Assembly: GCA_902521355.1 (NCBI GenBank)
Contig: CABYRT010000001.1
Location: 1-57,799, forward strand
Length of the DNA: 57,799 nucleotides
Direction: 5' to 3'
Source: an uncultured Pelagibacteraceae bacterium
GTDB lineage: Bacteria > Pseudomonadota > Alphaproteobacteria > Pelagibacterales > Pelagibacteraceae
Part shown: positions 25,407 to 33,798 of the stretch, in pieces
How the letters are laid out: the number at the start of each line of letters is the position of its first letter
Numbering within the stretch: position 1 is the stretch's first letter
Program-made: the position numbers and the translations under genes
Notes under the pieces: model-generated
Seen by the model: the letters and a program-made list of their open reading frames with translations, nothing else
Told to the model about the DNA's origin: nothing
Databases searched by the model: none

Positions 25407-26990
25407 TTAATAACCTTTTGCGTATCCATCTTTTCTTGGATCTGAACCGCCAACTAAATTTCCTTTTTCTCTATCTATTTGAATTGCTTGTCCACCTCCA
25501 TGAGTACCATCTATATACTCAACATTATGACCGATTTCTTTTAAATTATTAAAAATTTTTTCATCAATACTTTTCTCTAATTTATAAATGTTATTGAAAT
25601 GGAAAGCTCTAGGAAATGAAATGGCTTGTTGAGGAGTTAAGTTATAATCAATAATGCTATTTAAAACATGAACTTGTCCAACAGGTTGATATTGTCCTCC
25701 CATTACTCCATAAGATAATTCACATTCCCCTTTGTTGTTCATAACTATTCCAGGAATTATGGTATGTAGTGGTCTTTTTAATCCTTGAATACAATTAGGA
25801 TGACCTTCTTCAACTCTAAAATTAGTTCCTCTATTGTGAAGAACCACTCCAGATTTATCACCTGTTATTCCAGATCCAAAAGCATAGCAAACAGAATTTA
25901 TTATTGAAACTACATTTAAATCTTTGTCCACTACACTTAAATAAACTGTTTCAGGATGGTTTGGAATATTTAGATCTCCTACATCTGCGCAGCCATTAAT
26001 AGATATATTTTTTGAGATATTATCTATGTTTTGTTCACTTAATATTTTTTTTAAATCTAAATCTACAAATTCTGGGTCACCAATATTTTCCTCTTTAAGT
26101 TTATAAGCCTGCTTTGTAACTTCTGCTTCAAGATGGAACCTTTCAAATGAATTCACATCATATTTTTCAATACCTAATTTTTCTAATAATTTCATCATTA
26201 CTAAAACTGTTATTCCAGGGCCACTCGGAGGACATTGATGAATGATAATATCTCTATATCTATCTGATAAAGTGTATGATTTAATAGTTTTTTGCTTATG
26301 GAAATCTTCAATTGTATGTAAGCCCCCAAACTCTTTTAAAGTTTTAACTAAATCTTCAGCAATTGATCCTTCATAAAATTCTTTAACTCCATTTTTTGAA
26401 ATTTTTTCGAGAGTCTCTCCAAGTGCAGGATTTTTATTTACCTCATTAAATTGATAACTCTTACCATTATTTAGCATATGTTTTCTAGAATATGGGTTAT
26501 CGTTTAATTTATTAAATACGTTGCTCCAGGCGTTAGCAACAACTTTAGTCACTTTAAAACCATTCTTTGCAATATCTATACCTTTGTGAAACAACTCCTC
26601 AAAATCGAGTTTTCCAAAATCATTATGAATTGAATTCCAAGCATCTAATGCACCAGGAATAGTTACTGCGTGAGGACTTGTTAAACCGATTTTATCTATA
26701 TTCTTTTCCTTGAAATAATCAAAATTTGCTTTTGCTGGAGCTATACCTGATCCATTATATGAAACAGGGTCTTTGCCATTCATTTTTATTATTGCAAAAC
26801 AATCTCCACCTATACTTGTGGCATTAGGCTCTGCAACAGAGAGAACAATAGAAGCTGCAATAGCTGCATCCACTGCATTTCCACCTTTTTGCAATATTCT
26901 AAGAGCTTCTTCTGTAGCTATTGGATGTGATGTTGCGGCCATACCATTTGAAGAAATGGCATCTTTATCTTTTGTTGAATGATTATTCAT
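25407..26990 (-). CDS. Ggt-family Ntn hydrolase, HpxW/YwrD-like (possible oxamate amidohydrolase)
   Basis: A 527-residue gamma-glutamyltranspeptidase-fold proenzyme that should self-cleave before Thr348 (in PETVYLSVVD). It has no signal peptide, unlike true periplasmic Ggt. Residues that bind the glutamyl group in E. coli Ggt are altered: NNQMDDF reads HNRGTNF, and the Ser-Ser pair after KRPL reads His-Thr. Those substitutions fit HpxW/YwrD-type enzymes. HpxW, as I recall also about 527 residues, hydrolyses oxamate to oxalate and ammonia, which would suit the adjacent oxalate-CoA ligase. The family is certain; the substrate is inferred. Confidence 0.78.
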   Translation of the reverse strand: MNNHSTKDKDAISSNGMAATSHPIATEEALRILQKGGNAVDAAIAASIVLSVAEPNATSIGGDCFAIIKMNGKDPVSYNGSGIAPAKANFDYFKEKNIDKIGLTSPHAVTIPGALDAWNSIHNDFGKLDFEELFHKGIDIAKNGFKVTKVVANAWSNVFNKLNDNPYSRKHMLNNGKSYQFNEVNKNPALGETLEKISKNGVKEFYEGSIAEDLVKTLKEFGGLHTIEDFHKQKTIKSYTLSDRYRDIIIHQCPPSGPGITVLVMMKLLEKLGIEKYDVNSFERFHLEAEVTKQAYKLKEENIGDPEFVDLDLKKILSEQNIDNISKNISINGCADVGDLNIPNHPETVYLSVVDKDLNVVSIINSVCYAFGSGITGDKSGVVLHNRGTNFRVEEGHPNCIQGLKRPLHTIIPGIVMNNKGECELSYGVMGGQYQPVGQVHVLNSIIDYNLTPQQAISFPRAFHFNNIYKLEKSIDEKIFNNLKEIGHNVEYIDGTHGGGQAIQIDREKGNLVGGSDPRKDGYAKGY

Positions 26991-27020
26991 AATAGAACTG
27001 TAATTTCATAAAAAATATAA

Positions 27021-28229
27021 ATGATCAATAAAATAAATAAAAGTATTCTAATTTTTTCTGTATTTGCCTTTGGCTTTTTTATATCAAATTTACTGAGATC
27101 AATTACCGCAACATTAACGCCTGCTCTTTCAACTGAATTCAATTTAAGTGCCGCAAATCTTGGACTTTTAGCTGGAGGATATTTTCTAGGGTTTTCGCTC
27201 ATGCAAATTCCTACTGGTATGTTATTAGATAGATTTGGTCCAAAAAAAGTTATCGGATATTTATTAATCATTGCTCTTATTGGAACTATTTCATTTGCTT
27301 TTGCTAAAAGTTTTGCAGGTTTATTAATTTCTAGAATTTTCATTGGTGTAGGTGTTGCTGCTTGTTTAATGGGTCCTTTAACTGGTTACAGAGTATGGTT
27401 TGAAGAAAAATATCAACAACGTGCAAATTCATGGATGTTGATGGTTGCAAATTTTGGATTTGTTGCATCAACTCTACCAGTTCAAATTTTATTACCAATA
27501 ATTGGTTGGCGATCTATTTTTTTAATTATAGCCTCTTTAATTTTGATAAGCATAATATTAATATCAATTTTAATACCTTCGTGGGAAACTAAGAGGGATG
27601 AAGACCAAAATAATAATCTTCAAAATCTTTCCCATATATGGAAAAATAAATTCTTTATTAGCTTAGTACCGCTTGCATTTTTTAATTATGGAGGTGTTCA
27701 AGCAATACAAACATTGTGGGCTGGTCCATGGATGCTAAATGTGACGGGTTATGATGCAATACAAAGTGCGACAGGTTTATTTTGGATAAATGTAACTATG
27801 CTTTTTTCTTTTTTAATATGGGGATATTTTTTGCCAAAACTATCTTCCAAGGGAATTGACAGTATGAGAATTGTAAAATTTACACTTCCTGTAAGTTATG
27901 TAATTTTATTTTTAATAGTCATAATGGGAGACAAAGCTGGTGCAACCATGTTCACTCTTTATATTTTATCATCAATAGTAATTTCTTTAACCCAACCAGC
28001 AATAGCATTAAATTTTCCTACTAAACTAGCAGGAAAATCTTTAACTTCATTCAATGTATTTTTATTTTCCGGTACTTTTTTTGTACAATGGATAATTGGT
28101 TTAATAATAGATTTTTCCAGAAATTTAGGTGCTACTGTTACAATGAGCTATCAAATTTCTTTTTCAATTTTTTTATTTTTATGCATTTTAAGTTACTTAT
28201 TTTTTTTAACATTAAATAAAAATGAATAA
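27021..28229 (+). CDS. Major facilitator superfamily transporter
   Basis: A 402-residue membrane protein with about 12 predicted helices and the MFS motif between helices 2 and 3 (GMLLDRFGPKKV). The N-terminal half contains SAANLGLLAGGYFLGFSLMQIP, typical of MFS anion/organic-acid or drug carriers. It is divergent from the Ggt-family gene with only 30 bp between start codons, so their promoters must overlap or lie within coding sequence. It overlaps the next gene by 8 bp. The substrate cannot be read; an organic acid linked to the divergent operon is one option. Confidence 0.85.
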   Translation: MINKINKSILIFSVFAFGFFISNLLRSITATLTPALSTEFNLSAANLGLLAGGYFLGFSLMQIPTGMLLDRFGPKKVIGYLLIIALIGTISFAFAKSFAGLLISRIFIGVGVAACLMGPLTGYRVWFEEKYQQRANSWMLMVANFGFVASTLPVQILLPIIGWRSIFLIIASLILISIILISILIPSWETKRDEDQNNNLQNLSHIWKNKFFISLVPLAFFNYGGVQAIQTLWAGPWMLNVTGYDAIQSATGLFWINVTMLFSFLIWGYFLPKLSSKGIDSMRIVKFTLPVSYVILFLIVIMGDKAGATMFTLYILSSIVISLTQPAIALNFPTKLAGKSLTSFNVFLFSGTFFVQWIIGLIIDFSRNLGATVTMSYQISFSIFLFLCILSYLFFLTLNKNE

Positions 28230-29124
28230 AAATTTTATCGGATATTTTCTATTATTATTTCAGCCACTTTTTATGGCTAGTAATTTAATTGTAGCAAGAG
28301 GTGGTGTTGATGATGTTCCTCCCATATCTTTATCTTTTTGGAGATGGTTTATTTTTTTCATTATTTTATTCGTCCTAAATCATAAGTATTTATTTGATAA
28401 TTTTCAGACTATTAAAAAAGAGAGTAAAAGGAGTTTTTTTCTAGGTTTGATGGGATGTGGTGTTTGTGGAATATTTCCATATATGGCTGGTTCATCTACA
28501 ACGATTGTTAATATGGGAATTCTTTATACTTCTTCACCGATATTTATAATTTTAATCTCATATTTTCTTTTTAAAGATAAGATAAATATTTTCCAATTTA
28601 TTGGCTTACTTTTTTGTCTAGTTGGAGTGTTTGCAGTAATTTTAAAGGGTGATATCAATTTACTTCTTGAATTAAAATTTGCTTCTGGAGATTTTTGGAT
28701 GTTAGGAGCAGCATTAGGCTGGGCAATTTATACAGTTATGCTTTTTCAATGGAATTCAGAACTTAAATTTTTTCCAAGATTAACAATTATATCTTTCTTT
28801 GGTTTTTTATCTATTTTGCCTTTTTATTTTATAGAGCATTTTTACTTTGAAAAAACTTTATTTAATGAAGAATTTTATTATTGGATTTTGTTTGCAGCAA
28901 TTTCTCCAGGTATAATCGCTTTCTCACTATATACATTAACTATTAAATATTTAGGACCATCAACAACTGGTTTCACGCTATACCTCTATACAATTTATGG
29001 AGCTTTTTATGGAATAATATTTTTTTCAGAGATTTTGGAAAATTATCATTTAATAGGTACCATATTTGTGTTTTTTGGTATTTATTTGGTAAGAAGAAAA
29101 AGTAAAAATGAAATTAAAGCCTAA
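28222..29124 (+). CDS. EamA/DMT-family transporter
   Basis: A 300-residue protein with ten predicted membrane helices arranged as two EamA repeats. The second repeat begins around FASGDFWMLGAALGWAIYTVM, and the last helices include GPSTTGFTLYLYTIYGAFYG. DMT proteins export amino acids or other metabolites. It is translationally overlapped with both the MFS gene (8 bp) and the hydrolase gene (17 bp). Substrate unknown. Confidence 0.85.
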   Translation: MNKNFIGYFLLLFQPLFMASNLIVARGGVDDVPPISLSFWRWFIFFIILFVLNHKYLFDNFQTIKKESKRSFFLGLMGCGVCGIFPYMAGSSTTIVNMGILYTSSPIFIILISYFLFKDKINIFQFIGLLFCLVGVFAVILKGDINLLLELKFASGDFWMLGAALGWAIYTVMLFQWNSELKFFPRLTIISFFGFLSILPFYFIEHFYFEKTLFNEEFYYWILFAAISPGIIAFSLYTLTIKYLGPSTTGFTLYLYTIYGAFYGIIFFSEILENYHLIGTIFVFFGIYLVRRKSKNEIKA

Positions 29125-29920
29125 AATGTTATTTGCAAAAATTCTGTTTTATATTTTTATTATTTACTTTGGAGTTTCTTTAATAGTTTATTTTTATCAA
29201 AGAAAATTATTATACCATCCTGGAGAAAATAATTATTTAGATGAGGGACCTCTATCTCACAAAATCGAAAAAGTAACTATTCAATCTGATAATGATCTAG
29301 TTGGATGGTATTACAAAAAAAATAATAACTCTAAAACTTTGCTTTTTTTTCATGGAAATGCTGGAAAATTAGATAATAGAATTTATAAACTAAATGAGTT
29401 TGCAGATTTAGATTTAAACTATTTAATTTTTGCATATAGAGGCTTTAGTGGAAACAAAGGCAAACCAACAGAAATTGGACTTTATAAAGACGCAATTAAA
29501 GCCAAGGAATGGCTTAATCAAAACAATATAGAAGATAAAGATATTGTTCTCTATGGAGAGTCTCTTGGCACTGCTGTAGCAATTGAGACCGCAAGTAACA
29601 ATTTATTTGCAGGTATAATATTAGAGTCCCCATTTACATCCATGGAGATTTTGGCACAAAAATATTACCCATATCTTCCTGCAAAAATTATTTTAAAAGA
29701 TAAATACAAATCCATTGAAAAAATTAACAAAATAAAGTTTCCCATGCATGTGATGCACGGGAAAAAGGATAATATTGTACCATTTTATATGGGCGAAGAA
29801 ATATTTAATAAATATGGTGGTGTTAAGTCAAATTATTTTAATGACAACGACGACCATATGATGGAATTTAATAAAAATTTAATTCAATCAATCGACAATT
29901 TTATAAAAAGTTTAAATTAA
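29108..29920 (+). CDS. Membrane-anchored alpha/beta hydrolase
   Basis: A 270-residue protein with an N-terminal membrane helix (about 9-30) and an alpha/beta-hydrolase domain of the BEM46/YfhR type. The oxyanion region is FFHGNAGK, the nucleophile elbow is GESLGTA, the acid is in HGKKDNIVP and the catalytic histidine in NDDDHMMEF. The domain probably faces the cytoplasm or periplasm near the membrane. A start six codons downstream (29126) is also possible. Substrate unknown. Confidence 0.83.
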   Translation: MKLKPKMLFAKILFYIFIIYFGVSLIVYFYQRKLLYHPGENNYLDEGPLSHKIEKVTIQSDNDLVGWYYKKNNNSKTLLFFHGNAGKLDNRIYKLNEFADLDLNYLIFAYRGFSGNKGKPTEIGLYKDAIKAKEWLNQNNIEDKDIVLYGESLGTAVAIETASNNLFAGIILESPFTSMEILAQKYYPYLPAKIILKDKYKSIEKINKIKFPMHVMHGKKDNIVPFYMGEEIFNKYGGVKSNYFNDNDDHMMEFNKNLIQSIDNFIKSLN

Positions 29921-29968
29921 GACATAATTTAAACAAATCCACATCACTTTTAAATTCTAATTTTAGAT

Positions 29969-30532
29969 ATGTTTAAATTCCTTTTATTACTTTTTTTATT
30001 AATATTGCCAACAAAACTTAGTTCAGAAATAAACAATGAGTACTATGATAACAATTATTTTCATATTGGAAAAATGAACTCTTACAATAGTGAGTTCACT
30101 CTATATTTTAAAACACGGAAGAAAGCTATTTTAGCAAAGGGAGAATTTTCTAATTATATCAATGATTTTCCACAGGACTTATACTTATATGATAAAAATT
30201 TAAATAAAGATTTCCCTTTAATTTCATATGACTGGTTTCCAAAAAAAGTAAAAAAAATGTCGAAAAAATATAATTACCCACTTTTCCCGGAGGATTTTGC
30301 TTACTATTTATTAAATGACAACAACACTTTAATTTTGATAAGTGCAAAAAAAAATTTTTATGAAAATTTAAAATATGACATAAAAAACAATAAGCTAGAA
30401 ATTGCTAATACCTCTGGCAAATTAAATTTTATAATCTCTTCTTATGTAGAAAACTGTGGTTATAAATCACTAAAAAATAATTTTGAGTGCAACATCTATA
30501 AACCTTTAATCTCTAAAAATTTGCTTAATTAA
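29969..30532 (+). CDS. Exported protein of unknown function
   Basis: A 187-residue protein that I do not recognise. It starts with a hydrophobic signal peptide (about residues 1-19, LLLLFLLILPTKLSS). The mature part is rich in Asn, Lys, Tyr and Phe with alternating patterns suggesting beta strands, and has two cysteines near the C-terminus (in ENCGYKS and FECNIY) that could form a disulfide. It is separated by 48 bp from the hydrolase gene and overlaps the 3' end of convergent ftsY by 8 bp. Base composition is like its neighbours. Confidence 0.6.
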   Translation: MFKFLLLLFLLILPTKLSSEINNEYYDNNYFHIGKMNSYNSEFTLYFKTRKKAILAKGEFSNYINDFPQDLYLYDKNLNKDFPLISYDWFPKKVKKMSKKYNYPLFPEDFAYYLLNDNNTLILISAKKNFYENLKYDIKNNKLEIANTSGKLNFIISSYVENCGYKSLKNNFECNIYKPLISKNLLN

Positions 30533-31442
30533 CTTGGGTAAAAGCATCTGCAAACTTCTCAGCTTCAAATATTTGTAAGTCATCTTCTTTTTCTCCAAGC
30601 CCGAGACCAACAATAGGTACTTTATATTTCTTTGAAATCGCAATCAATATTCCACCTTTTGCAGTTCCATCAAGTTTTGTCATTATGATGCCTGTGATTG
30701 GAAGTAATTTATTAAATTCTTCGAGTTGATTAATTATATTTTGTCCCGATGTTGCATCTAAAACTAAAATAACCTCGTGAGGTGCTGTTTCATCACTTTT
30801 TTTAATTACATTTCCTATTTTTTTTAATTCATCCATTAAATTTTTTTTATTTTGCAATCTTCCTGCCGTGTCTAGTATTACTTGATTTATGTTTTGACTT
30901 TGAGCTATTTCCATTGCTTTAAAAGCAACTGAAGCTGGATCTGAACCAGGATCTGATTTTACAATTTTAGCATCAACCCTGTTAGCCCATTCTTCTAATT
31001 GATCAATAGCAGCTGCTCTGAATGTATCGCATGCTGAAAAAAGAACTTTATTATTATTTCGTATAAATATTTTTCCTAATTTTCCAATAGTAGTTGTCTT
31101 ACCAACTCCATTAACACCTGAAACTAATATTATATTTGTCTTTTCTTTTTTTAAAAAAAAATCTTTCTTTTCTAGGGGTGTCATTAGTTCTAAAATATAA
31201 TTATTAAGTATTTCGAAAACTTCCTTTATTGGATCATTTTTAGGATCAATCTTTTTTTGAGCAATTATAGATTTTATCTCTGATGCTGCATCTATGCCCA
31301 CATCTGAGCCGATCAAGAATTCTTCTATTTTATCAAGAGTTGCATCGTCAATTTCTTTCTTAACTATTATTTCTTTAAGACCCGATGCTATATTGCTTGC
31401 ACTTCTTTTAAATCCGATTTTAAATTTTTCAAAAATACCCAT
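30525..31442 (-). CDS. ftsY: FtsY, signal recognition particle receptor GTPase
   Basis: The 305-residue SRP receptor has an NG domain: a helical N domain (about 1-90), then the G1 motif GVNGVGKT (109-116), DTAGR, TKLDGTAKGG and GLGEKEDDL. The acidic A domain that extends E. coli FtsY is missing, as in many alphaproteobacteria. FtsY docks ribosome-SRP complexes to the membrane translocon and forms a GTPase heterodimer with Ffh, which is encoded divergently about 1 kb away. It overlaps dapF by one base. Confidence 0.96.
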   Translation of the reverse strand: MGIFEKFKIGFKRSASNIASGLKEIIVKKEIDDATLDKIEEFLIGSDVGIDAASEIKSIIAQKKIDPKNDPIKEVFEILNNYILELMTPLEKKDFFLKKEKTNIILVSGVNGVGKTTTIGKLGKIFIRNNNKVLFSACDTFRAAAIDQLEEWANRVDAKIVKSDPGSDPASVAFKAMEIAQSQNINQVILDTAGRLQNKKNLMDELKKIGNVIKKSDETAPHEVILVLDATSGQNIINQLEEFNKLLPITGIIMTKLDGTAKGGILIAISKKYKVPIVGLGLGEKEDDLQIFEAEKFADAFTQVN

Positions 31443-32266
31443 TATATTTTGATATTAATTTTTTTAATTTCAGATACAGGACCTCTCATTTTTATATTTA
31501 ATTCACTATCAATTTGAATATTTAAAATTCCTGTTGAAAATTCTATTTTTGAATTACTGTTTTGTAGTTGATTTAAATTAGCTGCGACTGCCGTTGCACA
31601 TGCTGCAGTCCCGCAAGCTTTTGTTAAACCTGCACCCCTCTCCCAAACTTTAATTTTGTAATGTTGATCACTAATTTTCTGAGCTATTGTGACATTGCAT
31701 TTCTCAGGGAAAACTTCATGATTTTCTATTAATGGTCCATATTTTTTTAAATTTATTTTTTCTATATCCTCGCAAAAATATACGACATGAGGGTTACCAA
31801 CATTCACTGCAATACCACCATTCATTTTATTTCCGTCAATATCAATCATACCAAGTGATAGATTTTTAGTATCAAGATTTTTACTTAAAGGAATTTTGTT
31901 CCACTCTAAATTTGGAGTTCCAATTATCGTTTCAACATCTTTATTATTAAGAACTTTAGATTTTAATATTTTTGAGGATACCGAAATTTCAATTTCTTTT
32001 TTATTTTTTTCAATACTTAGCAAATAAGCAACACATCTAGTTCCATTTCCACATGCATCTGAGCGGCTTCCATCCGAGTTAAAAAAAGCAACATCAGCAT
32101 CAGCTTTTTGACTTTTGTTTATGTAGATCAACTGATCACACCCTATGAAATCTCTGTCACAAATTTTTAAGATTTGGTCATTTGATAAGTTTAAACTATT
32201 TATTCTCTGATCAATAATAACAAAGTCGTTACCTAATCCATCCATTTTAAATGCTTCAAATTCCAT
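31442..32266 (-). CDS. dapF: Diaminopimelate epimerase
   Basis: A 274-residue enzyme with the paired catalytic cysteines Cys72 (ACGNGTRC) and Cys218 (KACGTAACA) of DapF. It converts LL- to meso-diaminopimelate for lysine and peptidoglycan synthesis. In many alphaproteobacteria the order is dapF, a MiaB-like methylthiotransferase gene, then ftsY. Here that middle gene is absent and dapF and ftsY share a base. It is divergent from the ffh leader, 55 bp from the likely start of that RNA. Confidence 0.96.
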   Translation of the reverse strand: MEFEAFKMDGLGNDFVIIDQRINSLNLSNDQILKICDRDFIGCDQLIYINKSQKADADVAFFNSDGSRSDACGNGTRCVAYLLSIEKNKKEIEISVSSKILKSKVLNNKDVETIIGTPNLEWNKIPLSKNLDTKNLSLGMIDIDGNKMNGGIAVNVGNPHVVYFCEDIEKINLKKYGPLIENHEVFPEKCNVTIAQKISDQHYKIKVWERGAGLTKACGTAACATAVAANLNQLQNSNSKIEFSTGILNIQIDSELNIKMRGPVSEIKKINIKI

Positions 32267-32309
32267 ATAAATAATACTTAACTTATTTATTGACTTTTTG
32301 AACCTCTAA

Positions 32310-32315
32310 TATAAT
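32310..32315 (+). promoter_or_regulatory. Probable -10 box for the ffh leader RNA
   Basis: A perfect TATAAT lies six bases before the first base of the structured RNA, the right distance for a transcription start at about 32321-32323. TTGACT at 32290-32295 is a candidate -35 element, but the 14-bp spacing is shorter than the usual 16-18, so the -35 assignment is weak. Confidence 0.6.
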
Positions 32316-32320
32316 TTACG

Positions 32321-32420
32321 CGCACTTCCGCAAAATACAGCAATTTGCGGTGTCTTTGGAAACAAAGAGATCGACACCAGTCAGCGAGGGTTCGCCCACT
32401 GGTGCGATACTTGCTGTGCG
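32321..32420 (+). ncRNA. Structured RNA in the ffh leader (pseudoknot-capable)
   Basis: About 100 bases, much richer in G and C than the flanks, fold into three consecutive hairpins. P1: 32328-32334 pairs with 32344-32350. P2: TGTC/GACA plus TTTG/CAAA around a GAAA loop, 32351-32376, with a GAGATC bulge. P3: CCAGT/ACTGG, 32377-32402, capped by GGG-TTCG-CCC. The P1 loop ACAGCAA (32337-32343) is fully complementary to TTGCTGT (32411-32417), a 7-bp pseudoknot. The ends CGCAC and GTGCG can also pair. It ends five bases before the ffh ATG and leaves no Shine-Dalgarno. It could be a regulatory leader or a processed small RNA. It lacks the conserved SRP RNA loop sequences. Confidence 0.7.
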
Positions 32421-32425
32421 AAATT

Positions 32426-33784
32426 ATGTTTGAAAATTTAACTAATAAATTTGAAGAAATTTTTTCTTCATTAAAAAAAGCTCCCTCTCTTGATGAAAAG
32501 CAAGTTGACGAGGGTTTAAAAGGAATTAGGTTGGCTTTATTAGAAGCCGATGTTTCTTTAGACGTAGTTAAGGAGTTTATTAGTAGAGTTAAGCCCAAAG
32601 CGCTAGGCCAGGAAATTATAAGATCAACTTCTCCCGGGGATATGGTTGTAAAAATCGTTTATGACGAAATAGTATCTTTTTTAGGTGACAAGAATTCTGA
32701 AATCTCCCTTAATGCTGTCCCTCCAGTTCCAATCATGTTAGTTGGGTTGCAAGGTTCAGGAAAAACTACAACAACCTCAAAATTAGCGAAATTTTTAGAA
32801 AAAAATAATAAGAAAAAAGTTATGATGGCTAGTTTGGACGTTTACAGACCCGCCGCGCAAGAGCAATTGAGACTTTTGGGTGAACAAAATAATATTGAAA
32901 CTTTGCCAATTATAGAAGGCCAGCTTCCTGCTGATATTTGTAGAAGAGCTTTAAGTGCTGCAAATTTAAATGGTTGTGAAGTAGTTTTATTTGATACCGC
33001 TGGAAGAACACAAATAGATTTTCAAATGATGAATGAAATCAAACAAATTGAAACTATTATTAATCCTGCAGAAACTATACTAGTAGCAGATTCTCTAACA
33101 GGTCAAGTTGCTGCTAATGTTGCCAAGGAATTTAAAAATACAGTAAATTTGAGCGGCATTATACTTACAAGAGCAGATGGAGATGGAAGAGGTGGAGCTG
33201 CATTGAGCATGAAATATGTTGCTGAGGTCCCCATAAAGTTTCTTGGTGTTGGAGAAAAAATTGAGAATTTTGAAGTTTTCCATCCTGATCGAATTGCAAA
33301 TAGAATTTTGGGAATGGGGGATATCGTTTCCTTAGTTGAAAAAGCTTCAGAAGATTTAGATCAAGAAAATTTAAAGAAAACAGAAGAGAAACTTAAAAAA
33401 GGTCAATTCTCGATGGAAGATTATCTTTCTCAATTACGTCAAATGAAAAAGATGGGCGGAATAGAAGGCATAATGTCATTTCTCCCTGGAGTTTCAAAAA
33501 TTAAATCACAAATGGACCAATCAGGAATAGATGAAAAAATTATAACTCAAAATGAAGCTGTTATTTTATCAATGACAAAGCAAGAAAGAGAAAATCCTAA
33601 AATTATAAATGGATCAAGAAAAAAAAGAATTGCTAATGGCTCAGGTACAGACATTGCCACTATCAATAAGTTGTTAAAACAATTTAAGATGATGTCAGAA
33701 ATGATGAAAAAAATGTCTAAAGGAAACATGAAAGGAATGGCGGATAAAGGGATCCCGCCTGAACTATTTAATCAATTAAAATAA
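32426..33784 (+). CDS. ffh: Ffh, signal recognition particle protein
   Basis: A 452-residue SRP54-type GTPase: N domain (1-90), G domain with GLQGSGKT (107-114), DTAGR and the TRADGDGRGG motif, and a C-terminal M domain rich in methionine (MMSEMMKKMSKGNMKGM) that binds signal peptides and SRP RNA. I start it at the ATG at 32426, which matches family N-termini (MFENLTNKF). An upstream in-frame ATG at 32345 lies inside the structured RNA and gives an arginine-rich extension unlike any Ffh. No Shine-Dalgarno is visible, since the RNA structure abuts the start. Confidence 0.96.
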   Translation: MFENLTNKFEEIFSSLKKAPSLDEKQVDEGLKGIRLALLEADVSLDVVKEFISRVKPKALGQEIIRSTSPGDMVVKIVYDEIVSFLGDKNSEISLNAVPPVPIMLVGLQGSGKTTTTSKLAKFLEKNNKKKVMMASLDVYRPAAQEQLRLLGEQNNIETLPIIEGQLPADICRRALSAANLNGCEVVLFDTAGRTQIDFQMMNEIKQIETIINPAETILVADSLTGQVAANVAKEFKNTVNLSGIILTRADGDGRGGAALSMKYVAEVPIKFLGVGEKIENFEVFHPDRIANRILGMGDIVSLVEKASEDLDQENLKKTEEKLKKGQFSMEDYLSQLRQMKKMGGIEGIMSFLPGVSKIKSQMDQSGIDEKIITQNEAVILSMTKQERENPKIINGSRKKRIANGSGTDIATINKLLKQFKMMSEMMKKMSKGNMKGMADKGIPPELFNQLK

Positions 33785-33798
33785 AGGAGATATAAGTA

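Noticed and set aside
26987..27343. A minus-strand frame opposite the start of the MFS gene
   Set aside because: It lies over the conserved MFS N-terminal half and encodes nothing family-like.
32377..32402. A tRNA T-arm suggested by GGGTTCGCCC
   Set aside because: There is no 7-bp acceptor stem, anticodon arm or CCA context around it; the TTCG is a tetraloop in a local hairpin.
32321..32420. The ffh leader RNA as the 4.5S SRP RNA gene
   Set aside because: The length and end pairing fit, but the conserved tetraloop-plus-asymmetric-loop sequence (GGAA with AGCA on the 3' side) is not seen on either strand, so I list it as an unassigned structured RNA.
32345..32425. An upstream ffh start giving 27 additional N-terminal residues
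   Set aside because: The extension is arginine-rich, unlike any Ffh N-terminus, and lies wholly inside the structured RNA.
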